This document shows, piece by piece, positions 30,101-37,945 of a stretch of DNA of 64,000 bases. Made by a program: the position numbers and the translations under genes. The stretch comes from Deltaproteobacteria bacterium (GTDB taxonomy: Bacteria; Myxococcota_C; UBA6777), in the NCBI GenBank assembly GCA_006226375.1, contig SBHC01000005.1, positions 296,385 to 360,384 on the forward strand. Direction: 5' to 3'. Position 1 is the stretch's first letter, and every line of letters begins with the position of its first letter. Below the pieces are notes generated by a model that worked only from the letters and a program-made list of their open reading frames with translations, was not told the origin of the DNA and did not search any database.

Positions 30101-30854
30101 CCGCCAGAAAGTAGGTTTGGTTGGTTTGTGCGTTGCTGGGAATGGTGATGTTACGAATCAGGCTGAGACTGTTGGCCACGCGCAAGTATTGGACGCTAAT
30201 CCGATCCAACACAGTATCTTGGCTGTCAATCAAAGCATCGGAAGACAGATAGATATAGGAATCAAACGGCTGGACATCCGCCCGACCAATGTTTTTCAAG
30301 GTGTAGTTTACAGTGATGCGTTCACCCGGCGTCACAGTCGTGCTGCTCAAAGTTACGGTATCTACGGTGAGGTCCGGTCCGGGCTTCACATTGAAGGTCG
30401 AGGTTGTGATGTTGTTGGTCTCGTTGTCTTCCGCTACGCTGGTGCCGCTATCCGCCATCACGGCCAAGTAAGCGATCTGGTTGACGGTTGCCTGCGAAGG
30501 AATTGTGACCTGGACCTTTTGGATGGTCGTAGAGCCCGAGTTCAACCCTTGGATCACAATGCTCTTAAGCAGGGTTGCGTTCGACACGTTTAAGGTCGCA
30601 GTGGTGGAGTAATACACAGACACATTAAACGGACCTGCGTTCGCCTGACCACCGTTTCGCAATTCAAAGGTGATGTCTACGTTTCCACCGGGAGGACCGA
30701 CGGTTGGGTTCACTGCAATCGAACCCACAAACAGGTCAGGTTTGGTCGATTGCGCCTGGGTGGAAGAGACACTGCATAGCATCCATCCAGCCATCGCCCA
30801 CACAAGCCAACGAAGACACGTCCTGGTCTTTGCCTTCCAACCTTGAGCGCCCAT
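24132..30854 (-). CDS. Giant surface protein B: 9 CARDB, 4 Ig-like, 4 Cys-rich units, MYXO-CTERM-like tail
   Basis: A 2240-residue exported protein. ATG 30854 was chosen because AAGGAG lies seven bases upstream and a signal peptide follows (CLRWLVWAMAGWMLCSVSSTQAQ). Residues about 35-1150 hold nine CARDB-like modules (PDLxVxSI...NGGxAxAGPFxVxVY...DxGxxVxExxETNN). Residues about 1155-1525 hold four Ig/cadherin-like modules (NDPPKIVSTAP type). Residues about 1526-2150 are Cys-rich, in four units each opened by a C-x-V/L-D-x-D/E-C element and filled with CxxGxCV knots; the first unit has 28 Cys. A Pro/Glu linker leads to GCDC, a membrane helix and RRKR. It is a tandem paralogue of the gene immediately upstream, 49 bp away, and probably cotranscribed. 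Likely a cell-surface adhesin or matrix protein. Confidence 0.82.
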   Translation of the reverse strand: MGAQGWKAKTRTCLRWLVWAMAGWMLCSVSSTQAQSTKPDLFVGSIAVNPTVGPPGGNVDITFELRNGGQANAGPFNVSVYYSTTATLNVSNATLLKSIVIQGLNSGSTTIQKVQVTIPSQATVNQIAYLAVMADSGTSVAEDNETNNITTSTFNVKPGPDLTVDTVTLSSTTVTPGERITVNYTLKNIGRADVQPFDSYIYLSSDALIDSQDTVLDRISVQYLRVANSLSLIRNITIPSNAQTNQTYFLAVYVDPNSVRSEENETNNIKMIALKVVPPSPQKYSDFVVTSVTLTDKQQRLGKTVYYQAVYKNQGKTDGYFYAQMDYSTRQDFRTYKTWQVVYRKTLQPGEVYTHNHTFQVPWEAPYNVAPQDYYIRIRLTSTTNEQDKANNTSATVVFKALAGQSALQLQSFDFSPKICNYKLDSNNIVVNPKQATGTVNVTNYGYVTSEPFEVALYVSDDNKISNQDILITTVSMPAIDPQKSVTKNISFSFNATIRPGSYRFAVILDPNKKMKNDELSRTRETWLWRESQFAFSQVLPDLRIEKLVYTPSPKADVGTRVNFEAWVRNVSSQKINGCYHNTYVRAFFADDSNLTQVKFTSSNYGFSTSMVYRLTGYIDVPGTIAPRKGYMAFQLDTSNVHQFTDPKTKIQSIPFELLPRSVDLKILRATSDPVVIPWEKSVKVDITLTNQGTLQQVRNTRTCVWFSEDNTYQKQNDISLGSAYIDFTRTPSLTGSMTFTAQRWKEGKAYLLLQVDCDNQYTESDENNNMFVIPVTIRKFNLDFVVTSLTAAPNQIRPSLTTKIRVEVQNKGPDRHIKRIAVCLYLSNDNQWDTKDTVVDCRTTTDIYDHFGTVDFSLTGQATYLAGTRYLIAQIDSGYSCRQKYSYCKVDQYDEADEKNNEAQIPLFIRNDVDVTTGSVWVSKTITKVGDNLSFRFQVKNIGTVGTNTPFDVQVVFSDNEVIEKSDRPIKTIRIPALAPNKTSSDFTVSYAIPSNVQPGERYFGLIVDSTNEVIEVDETNNLGSVKVNVLIPGIDLQVVAARIDRSVIPAGKASSVTIYSDVQNFGSAASGPFTVSYYLSTDKLHDPGDTLLGSRSYTKTLPSLARTGQFVDSVSITLKQSNTFYVLVVVDPANQIKETLKGNNTRALAIQIVNRPPTISSRPPVRAIEKQLYSYQAQGFDPDGDTLSWRIARGPVGMVVGASTGKVEWTPQSFDGGKTIDVSLEVSDGRGGTVTQDFKVTVQGVNDPPKIVSTAPQRALAGKPFSYEPKAVDPDTNDTLTWVILNAPTGMQIDTKTGKLTWLVPTGLSGQKANVSIQVSDTSGANDTQSFALQITKQNSSPAIVSQAPTLVFEGSTFRYQALASDPDTGDTLTWSRVSGPTGLSIDSTTGLVEWKVPTGLSSKTITVTIRVSDQVGAFVDQTFTLNVTRNNNAPTIVSKAPKTAYVGRAFSYLPVATDPDPGDRLSWVLKKGPTGMTFDKATGKISWTPPQSLKDKTVDIEIQVLDSGSLSDSQSFQLKIGQYCEVDSDCTSTELCLLNLCSPPGCFQSGCTDKAKPVCSSGGTCVAYACDGIRCTGGEFCFAGKCVPVCAYVTCGSSEVCVDGDCVVDKCIGVTCKSGERCEGGQCVRDACAAGQCRFKRLCVRGTCIPNYCDQVTCPTSKMLCDVSLLASTPQCVLPTPCRVDSECKGDSICVAGVCSPPNCFDSNQACPNGKICLRGSCVDDPCKGKTCGAGSFCRDGACVNVCAGVTCNSGQQCKDGRCVADSCAAANCNPGESCIKGLCEKNLCVPGQSCKFNRVCLDNACVQDPCLFVTCPIAGQRCELGQCLDPPSCTLDVDCKGDMLCVKGRCVPSSCSGSSPCSQGQLCVDGTCRANPCDSVTCGGNTFCREGLCVGSCSGVFCESGETCQFGFCRQDTCSSVSCAKDEICVQGQCRKNICAQSTKPCKQGRICTPDGCQDSTCSQANCPQGQTCDPQTGQCQGDVACSLDQDCPGPGICEGGKCVTPGCYKDGCKSGEMCWKGQCQTPPCNGKSCSANEYCNAQGQCVPACDCPDGQRCGTNGCEADPCSSVTCQPGEVCVDGSCQTRCKPNSCKYGRACTPGVGCAQDPCTSVTCPTGRVCRRGFCTNPCSELQCPKGTECQAGQCIAAAPEPGPEPGPEPTEETVVTEKVDVSKEAAPEPAPQQDAGEGTPEPEADLALPPSGCDCNTQSGSAGFGLFWLLTLLWMFRRKRSLAG

Positions 30855-30903
30855 GTTTGTACTCCTTCTCATCTCTATCGTACTGTATGTCGTATGCATT
30901 GGA

Positions 30904-33900
30904 TTACCGGTTGGAAGAGGGCTTGCGACGAAGCCGTAACATCAAGAACGCGCTGAGCAGAACAAACAGCACCCAAGGTTCTGGGCCGCGTTGGACCTGG
31001 CAGTCGCACCCTGCATAAGGTACTTCAGGAACCTCTTCAGGCTCCGTTCCTGTCGTAGGTTCGGGCGGTTCCTTTTCGGGCGTCGTGACCGTTTCTTTGG
31101 AAGCATCCACAGGTTCCGGCTCTGCGGCAGGCTCAGGTTCATCAGGAAGCGCCACGCACTGGCCTTTGCGACACTCTGTTCCAGCCGGGCACGTCTGCCC
31201 CATGCAAGCGTCCACACAGCTACCTCGCTCGCACCGGGAACCCTCAGGGCAAGTGACATCCGCACATGGGTCATCCACACAAGCTGGGCCGGGCACACAC
31301 ACGCGCTTGTAGCGGCATGCATTCTCAGGACACTTGGTGGAACAGACCCCGTTCAAACAGGCCTCGCCATCGGAACATTCAACTCCAGCGCAAGGGTCAA
31401 CTTCACAGCCATTGGCCCCGCAACGTTGCCCTTCAGGACAGTTGCACAAAGGACGGCACATTCCATCGGGATGGCAGTAGGCGTCATCCCCACAGGTTGC
31501 TGTAGCACAAGGATTGGCAGAACATCGCCCCCCACGGCACAGAGATTGGTTCTCGCAGGTTTGCACATAACATCCAGGGGACGAGCAATAACCTCCCACA
31601 CAAACGGCCGACTCGGGGCAGTCGCTGTCGATTTTACAAGACAGGTTCGCACGACACGATCCAGTTTGTGGGTCGCAAAGTTGACCGGCTGGGCAAGGTG
31701 ACTCCAGGCATGGGTTTTCTTTGCAACGAAGAGGTGTACACAAGCGCCCTTGTTTGCAGGGGTTGGGATGACTGCTGCAGCGGTTTTTCTCGCAGGTTCC
31801 TTCCAGGCAGACTTCACCGTCTGAGCAAGTCACATCCGCGCATGGGTCGGCGACACAGGCTCCGTTCTGGCAAAACTCTTTGGGTTTGCAGAAAACCCCA
31901 GCGCAAGAGGCCTGGCATGCCCCACCCCGACAAACTTTCTCGCTGCTGCAGTTTTGAGTGGAACAAGCGTTGGATACGCAAGCACCGTCCACACACAACT
32001 CACCTGCTTTGCAGGGTTGAGACGGCCCACATTGCGGCGGGATACAGCGCCCTTTGACGCACAACGCTTGGCCTTCACATTCATGATCCAACACACACGC
32101 TGGGGGGTCGAGACATTGGCCCAAGTAACATCGCTGCGTTGACAGCGGACACTGCACTCCCAAACAGGGGTCATCCAAACAAGCGTTTTGGAAACAAAGT
32201 CGACCGTGTTTGCACGAGCGACCGGCGATGCAACGGTTGGCTTCACATTGACCTGCGACACAAACAGTACCGACCGAACACTTCACAGATGCGCAGGCAT
32301 CAGCCTTGCAGGCACCGTCAACACAGATCTCACTGTCTTTGCAGGAAACTCCCGAACATGCAGCCACACAAGAGCCTTGACGGCAGAATTCATCGGCTTT
32401 GCAGGAGACACCGTCACAAGGGTTCGCCTTGCAAGACTGTTCCGAACAAACTTGACCGCCAGTGCAAACGTTCTGAGCCAGCAAACAACCTGCGTCCTTG
32501 CAGGAACCTTTCTCGCAGATCTGCGTGTTCGGACAATCCACATCAATCTTGCAAGACTTCGGCTGCAAACACTCGCCTTGCTGGCAATAGGCTCCGGAAG
32601 GACAAGCGATGTGGAGGCAGATATCTGCCTGGCACCGACCGTCCAGGCACATTCGAGAGTATCGGCAAGAGCCGGTGTAGCAAGGGTCACGAACACACTT
32701 GCCCTGGTCACACCGTTGCCCAGCAGCGCAGTTCACCGACGCGCAGGGGTCCACGACACACTTGCCTTCCCGGCAGAATTGTCCGCTGGGGCAGTTCAAG
32801 GTATGGCAGGTGTCTACGCAAACACCTTCCCGGCAGAATTGCCCCTGGTTGCAGGAAACGCCGTTGCATTTGTCGGCCTCGCACTGTGCTTTGTTCGGAC
32901 AAACTGGCGTGGGCGACTGGCAGCCTGCCTTGAAACAGCCTGGCGCAATGCACGTTTTGTTTTCGCAGATCTCACTGGTAGGACAGTCGCTATCAACTTC
33001 ACACCGTAGCTGAACCAGCACCTTAAAGGATTGGGTCGCTGTTCCTTTTTCACGGTCGGTCACTTCCAAGGAGAAGTCCACCTGTTTGCCCAACGATGCG
33101 AGCTTGGGAGTCCACTCCAGCACCCCTGTTTTGGGGTCAAACGTCATGCCAGCTGGACCCTTCAGCAGCTTCCAACTTAGGGTGTCACCGGGATCAGGGT
33201 CTGTCGCTGTGGGCGTGTACTTAAGAGGCACCGCAACCCAAGCGACACTCGGAGGTTTCGACGTTATGGTAGGTGGCGTGTTCTGTTTCTTGATGGTCAA
33301 CTCAAACTTCTGGTCAGCAAACGCTCCAGCCTGATCCACCACGCGCAGTTGCACGGTAACGACAGAGCCATCCAGACCAGGAGGAACCTTCCACGTGACT
33401 GCACCTGTCTGGGCGTCAACGGAAAGCCCCGTAGGACCGGACAAACGACTCCAAAACAGAGAGTCTCCAATGTCAGGGTCAGTCGCTTTTGCAGCATAGC
33501 TATAGGTTGTTCCTTCGTAAGCAACCAGGACAGGTTTGGATGTTATTGTAGGTGGACGGTTTTGCTGCGCCACATAAACCTTGAAGGTTTGGGTGTCGCT
33601 GGCGCGAGCCTTGTCAAACGCTTGGATGCTTATGGTCACCGTGGTGCCGACCAGATTGGAAGGCACCGACCACTTCACTTCACCGGTCACAGGATCCACC
33701 GTAAGGCCCGTAGGACCAGCCGAACGAAGCCAGGAGATGCTGTCGTTGGGGTCGGGATCAATCGCACGCGCTGTGTACACAAGAACCTGCCCAGCGATAG
33801 CTCGTTGCGGTGGCGTCGACACAATCTTGGGTGGGTCATTCACGCTCTTGACCTTCACCTTGAACGACTGCGTGACCACACCGCCGCGACCGTCAGACAC

Positions 33901-36900
33901 TTCGATGGTGACATCAAACTCTTGTCCACCTTGAAATGGCTGGGGAAGCCAAGTCAGCTTTCCTGTTTTGGCGTCCATGTTCATGCCCACAGGCCCCTTG
34001 AGAAGGCTCCAAGAGAGCGGGTCTGCGTCGGGGTCAAACGCCTTGGCTTCGTACAGGTAGTTTTGCTTTTCCGTAGCGTCCGTCACGGCCAGAGAGGTTA
34101 TCCGGGGAGGTCGATTCACAACCGTGAGGGGCAGCACCTTTACGTTGTTTGTTTCCAAGGCTTCTTGGACTTGGTTGCGAGGATCCACCACCACCAAAAT
34201 GTTCGCGTTGATGGAGGCCTTCAAGGTGAGGGTCACCTTGTCGAGGAACTGACCGGTTCGTGCGGTGCTAGGCAGCGTTTGCTTGTATTGACGGCTGGTC
34301 AGCAAGGTGTCGTTGGCGTCAAACACATTGTCGGTGGAGAGATAGTAACCCACCTCAAACGCAGGGCTTGGGTTGGTTCCGAAGTTCTGGACCTCCGAGA
34401 AGATCTGTACCTGCACAGGTTTGCCTGCAGGCACCACATTGTTGTCAACCTTGGCTTCGCGAAGTTGCAGGTCGATGCCTGGAATCAGAACGTTGATTTT
34501 GACGGAGCCGCCGTTGTTTTTTTCGTCCGACTCTTTGACTTCATCCCCAGGGTCAATGAGCAAACCAAAGTAACGCTCTCCCGGCTGTACCGAGGAAGGA
34601 ATCGCATACGACACCGTAAAGTCCGACGTTGTTTTGCTGGCGTCCAACACAGGCAGGCGGATTTTTTTGACGAGTCGATCGTTGCTGTCGATGGTGGGGT
34701 CGTCGGAGAACACCACCCACACATCAAAGGGAATGTTGGTGGACACACTTCCCACGTTCTTCACCTGGAAACGGAACGACAGGTTCTCCCCGATTTTGGC
34801 GAGCGTTTTCGACACAGACAGTGTCGCCGTGGTGAGATCGACGTTGTTGCGGACTTCAATCGGCAAGAAGGCGAGGTTGTTGTTCTCGTTCGTCTCATCG
34901 TAGGTTGGACGCGACTGGTAACAGCCGTTTGTGCAATACGGCCCTTCTTTCCCAGCGTCCAGGTCTGCAATGATGTACCGCTGCCCTGCGATCAAGGAGC
35001 GGTCCCCTGTAAATGAGAGAGTCGCGATCGCTTTTCCAGCCAAGATGTCTTTGGTCATTCGACACATGTACAAGCGGTCTTTGGTGTCGAATTGGTTGTC
35101 GTTGGAGAAGTAGATGCACACCGCAATTTGCTTGATGTGCTTATCGATGCCTCGGTTCTCCACTTCGACAAAGATCTCGGTCTTGTTGGAGGGTTGAATC
35201 AAATTGGGGCTGGCCCAGATCTTGGTGGCCACAAAATCAACCGAAAACTTCCGTAGCGTGATGGGAATCGCAAACCAGTTGTTCGACTTGCTCGTCTCGG
35301 GATAGCTTGAACAATTCACCTGCAGCAAGATAAATCCAGAGCCCGGCTTCCAGCGCTGAGAGGTAAACGTGATGGAGCCTTCGTTGTGAGGCAAGCTGGA
35401 GTAGTTACGAGCGTAACCTGTGCCGATACGAACATCCTGCTGGTCCAGAACATTGTCGTACGAAAACCAAGCACACACGTTGACATTGTAGTTTTGACTC
35501 AGCCCCCCCTGGTTCGCAATCTTGAAGTCGACCTTGGTGGATTTCTCCCACACCAACGTGGAGTCAGAGATGGTGGCGGACTTCACGACGAAGTCAAACT
35601 CACGAGGGAGAAGTTTGTACGGCACATACTTCGAGTTGTTGGTTTCGTTGCTCTCTGTGTGGAGCCCTGTGTAATCAACCTTGACGCCAACATACCCATT
35701 TAGCGCCGGGATGTTCGTGGGTATCGAGAAGCTCCCTGTCACCGTTTTGGCCGTTTGCGTTACATTCGTTGCGTAAGGACTGGTCGACCACCGCACCCGA
35801 CGCAGGGCAGTGTCTTCGTAAAACCCCATCTGAACGTTGACGTAACCATTGGAGTATCGGTACTCACAGCCGTTGTTGATGGTGTTCGCGGAGGCATTCC
35901 GAATCACCGCTTCCACTTTGATGGTGGTTCCCGCAGGAGCCTGTGACGTGGGCGTCACCGTCATGGAGTCCACGACCAGGTCAGGAAGTTTGCTAGAGAA
36001 GAGTGTTTTGCGAGAGCTGAGCTGTCGGGTTCGATTGCCTGTTCCGTAGTCGTTGGTTAGTTCTCCCCGAATGTCTGCCACAAGACCGATGTAATACACT
36101 CCAGGCGTGACAGCCACACCAGCCCAATTGAGCGTGTAATTTTTGGAGTACGTGGACTGGGGCTCCACGCTGGGGACATCCACATAACCCAACAACACGT
36201 CCTGGTTTGAAAACGTGGTATCCAGGGAAGCATAGACCCCCACACGCATCGGCGTGCTCGGCTCGTAGCCACGGTTGTAAAGGTTGAATGAGCCTGTCAC
36301 TTGCGTGGGTGACGTGATCTTGTTGGACGAGTCCAGGACGTAGTTGCACCATTGAGGATTCAAGGAGAACCCAGACACCTCCATGTTGGATTTCCCCTTG
36401 AGCGCACGAAAACGCAACAAGGGACCTTTGTTGTTGGAGGTTGAGATCTCGGTCCCCCCACTCACCCGGGCTTCCAAGTAGTAATCGACAGGCGTCTTGT
36501 TGAACGGCGACCGCCACGGCACTTGAAACTGCAGATCGGTGAAGGTTTTGGTTTCGCCCGGTTGAATGTTGTAGCGATACACCACGCGCATCGACGTCTG
36601 CGTTAGAAACCGCGAAGTCAACGCATAGTGAATGTAGACATACGCATACCCTGACGCTGTCCCTTGGTTCTTGATGGTGATGTCCAACTTGGCTTGCTCA
36701 CCCAAAGGCTTGGAGGTGTCTTTGAGCGTCATGGATGTGATGATGTAGTCCGGTAGCTTCTGAGGCGCAGGGGGCACGACCTGAATGGTCATCACGGTCA
36801 GGTTGTTCCCCTCGTTCTCTTCGACATTGCTTGCCCGAGCATCCACAACAACACCCAGATAATAGGTGGTGTTGGTTGTTGCCGTGGGAGGGATCCGGAT

Positions 36901-37602
36901 GGAGACGCTGACGACTTTGTCCGTCTGGGTTCGCAAGGTTTGCAACTGGTAGTTACTCAGAAGTGTGTCTTGCTTGTCGATGAGGGAGTCCGACGAGAAA
37001 TACACCTCCGTGTAAAAAGGATTGGCGTCGGCCCGCCCGATGTTACGAAGGCGATACGTCAGCGTGATGTATTCACCAGGAATCGGCGTCGTCTTGTTGA
37101 CCTTCAGTTGGTCGGCGATCAGGTCGGGTCCCGGCTTTACGTTGAAGGTTGCGGCCGTAACGTTGTTGCTTTCGTTGCTCTCTGCGACGGTTTTCCCGCT
37201 GTCGATCCAAACCGCCAAGTAACCCACCTTGTTGATGGGGGCTTGTGACGGAATGTTCACGGAAATCCGCTGAAGATCTGAGCGACCGGCACCCAGCCCG
37301 CTCACAACAAAGCTCTTTAGCAACGTCGCATTGGCCACGTCCAGGGTTGCATTAAGCGAAAAGTACACCGAGACATTGAACGGCCCCGCGTTGGCGTTCC
37401 CTCCGTTTTGCAAGGCCACGGTAAGGTCCACAGGACCTCCAGGCGGGCCAACAGTGGGTGAGACCAGGAACGACCCTAAGAACAGGTCTGGCTGTGGTGT
37501 ACTTTGGGCAGAAGCGATCGGAGCACTGCCGTTGAGTCCCACCAGAACCAGAGCAACCCCCAACAGCCAACGCACAACTATTGGGGCATATCGCGCAACC
37601 AT
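30904..37602 (-). CDS. Giant surface protein A: paralogue of protein B
   Basis: A 2232-residue exported protein with ATG 37602 behind GAGGAG and a signal peptide (WLLGVALVLVGLNGSAPIASAQ). The domain order is the same as in the downstream paralogue: nine CARDB-like modules to about residue 1160, four Ig/cadherin-like modules to about 1530, four Cys-rich units (openers CEVDSDC, CKIDVDC, CVLDHEC, CKIDSDC) to about 2147, a Pro/Glu/Thr linker, then GCDC, a membrane helix (WVLFVLLSAFLML) and RLRRK. The two copies have diverged well beyond a recent duplication, yet keep unit numbers and order. It is first in the two-gene unit. Probably anchored and displayed at the cell surface; binding partner unknown. 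Confidence 0.82.
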   Translation of the reverse strand: MVARYAPIVVRWLLGVALVLVGLNGSAPIASAQSTPQPDLFLGSFLVSPTVGPPGGPVDLTVALQNGGNANAGPFNVSVYFSLNATLDVANATLLKSFVVSGLGAGRSDLQRISVNIPSQAPINKVGYLAVWIDSGKTVAESNESNNVTAATFNVKPGPDLIADQLKVNKTTPIPGEYITLTYRLRNIGRADANPFYTEVYFSSDSLIDKQDTLLSNYQLQTLRTQTDKVVSVSIRIPPTATTNTTYYLGVVVDARASNVEENEGNNLTVMTIQVVPPAPQKLPDYIITSMTLKDTSKPLGEQAKLDITIKNQGTASGYAYVYIHYALTSRFLTQTSMRVVYRYNIQPGETKTFTDLQFQVPWRSPFNKTPVDYYLEARVSGGTEISTSNNKGPLLRFRALKGKSNMEVSGFSLNPQWCNYVLDSSNKITSPTQVTGSFNLYNRGYEPSTPMRVGVYASLDTTFSNQDVLLGYVDVPSVEPQSTYSKNYTLNWAGVAVTPGVYYIGLVADIRGELTNDYGTGNRTRQLSSRKTLFSSKLPDLVVDSMTVTPTSQAPAGTTIKVEAVIRNASANTINNGCEYRYSNGYVNVQMGFYEDTALRRVRWSTSPYATNVTQTAKTVTGSFSIPTNIPALNGYVGVKVDYTGLHTESNETNNSKYVPYKLLPREFDFVVKSATISDSTLVWEKSTKVDFKIANQGGLSQNYNVNVCAWFSYDNVLDQQDVRIGTGYARNYSSLPHNEGSITFTSQRWKPGSGFILLQVNCSSYPETSKSNNWFAIPITLRKFSVDFVATKIWASPNLIQPSNKTEIFVEVENRGIDKHIKQIAVCIYFSNDNQFDTKDRLYMCRMTKDILAGKAIATLSFTGDRSLIAGQRYIIADLDAGKEGPYCTNGCYQSRPTYDETNENNNLAFLPIEVRNNVDLTTATLSVSKTLAKIGENLSFRFQVKNVGSVSTNIPFDVWVVFSDDPTIDSNDRLVKKIRLPVLDASKTTSDFTVSYAIPSSVQPGERYFGLLIDPGDEVKESDEKNNGGSVKINVLIPGIDLQLREAKVDNNVVPAGKPVQVQIFSEVQNFGTNPSPAFEVGYYLSTDNVFDANDTLLTSRQYKQTLPSTARTGQFLDKVTLTLKASINANILVVVDPRNQVQEALETNNVKVLPLTVVNRPPRITSLAVTDATEKQNYLYEAKAFDPDADPLSWSLLKGPVGMNMDAKTGKLTWLPQPFQGGQEFDVTIEVSDGRGGVVTQSFKVKVKSVNDPPKIVSTPPQRAIAGQVLVYTARAIDPDPNDSISWLRSAGPTGLTVDPVTGEVKWSVPSNLVGTTVTISIQAFDKARASDTQTFKVYVAQQNRPPTITSKPVLVAYEGTTYSYAAKATDPDIGDSLFWSRLSGPTGLSVDAQTGAVTWKVPPGLDGSVVTVQLRVVDQAGAFADQKFELTIKKQNTPPTITSKPPSVAWVAVPLKYTPTATDPDPGDTLSWKLLKGPAGMTFDPKTGVLEWTPKLASLGKQVDFSLEVTDREKGTATQSFKVLVQLRCEVDSDCPTSEICENKTCIAPGCFKAGCQSPTPVCPNKAQCEADKCNGVSCNQGQFCREGVCVDTCHTLNCPSGQFCREGKCVVDPCASVNCAAGQRCDQGKCVRDPCYTGSCRYSRMCLDGRCQADICLHIACPSGAYCQQGECLQPKSCKIDVDCPNTQICEKGSCKDAGCLLAQNVCTGGQVCSEQSCKANPCDGVSCKADEFCRQGSCVAACSGVSCKDSEICVDGACKADACASVKCSVGTVCVAGQCEANRCIAGRSCKHGRLCFQNACLDDPCLGVQCPLSTQRCYLGQCLDPPACVLDHECEGQALCVKGRCIPPQCGPSQPCKAGELCVDGACVSNACSTQNCSSEKVCRGGACQASCAGVFCKPKEFCQNGACVADPCADVTCSDGEVCLEGTCEKNRCSSHPNPCKQGRLCTPLRCKENPCLESPCPAGQLCDPQTGSCRANLSCKIDSDCPESAVCVGGYCSSPGCYVQTCENQSLCRGGRCSANPCATATCGDDAYCHPDGMCRPLCNCPEGQRCGANGCEVDPCAGVECSDGEACLNGVCSTKCPENACRYKRVCVPGPACVDDPCADVTCPEGSRCERGSCVDACMGQTCPAGTECRKGQCVALPDEPEPAAEPEPVDASKETVTTPEKEPPEPTTGTEPEEVPEVPYAGCDCQVQRGPEPWVLFVLLSAFLMLRLRRKPSSNR

Positions 37603-37945
37603 CTGCCGACTCCTCTATCCACCAAAACAAAATGCAAACAGAACTACACTATGTAGACTGCTCTCCCCCCAACAACATCTCAGGCAACAACCCAAACCCA
37701 CACACCCATCAAGTGGGTGATGTTCTGGCCGCCAACCTGTTTCCGGGTGTACCAAGAATGAGAATGTGAAAGGTCCTCCTGATCCAGAGAACCAAACTTT
37801 TGGGATTTTGCCAAGCCCCTACTCTATTTAGAGTCCTGTCGTGGGCCTTTGGTGTGGGAAAGGTAGCCGAGAGAATACCGAGGCGGGGTGGGTTCGAAAG
37901 AAGCTACTCTGAAGAGCAAGTCACCGGAAGCAAAGAGAAGAGCGC
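37603..37945. other. 343-bp gap upstream of the giant paralogue pair
   Basis: No gene seen. It should hold the promoter of the two giant surface-protein genes (minus strand) and the end of the esterase-like gene unit. A short hairpin CACCCA-TCAAG-TGGGTG lies at 37703-37719. No convincing -35/-10 pair was identified. Confidence 0.4.

Noticed and set aside
31160..33010. Short repeated Cys-codon units that look like a CRISPR array at a glance
   Set aside because: Spacing is irregular, repeats are only protein-level CxxGxC motifs, and no cas genes are present.
33349..35016. A 555-codon open frame on the plus strand opposite giant protein A
   Set aside because: It lies antisense to a well-supported repeat protein, has no ribosome site or recognisable domain, and is explained by codon bias of the opposite strand.
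37800..37945. A tRNA-like GGTTCGAA near 37890
   Set aside because: No acceptor stem, anticodon arm or CCA-compatible end could be folded around it.
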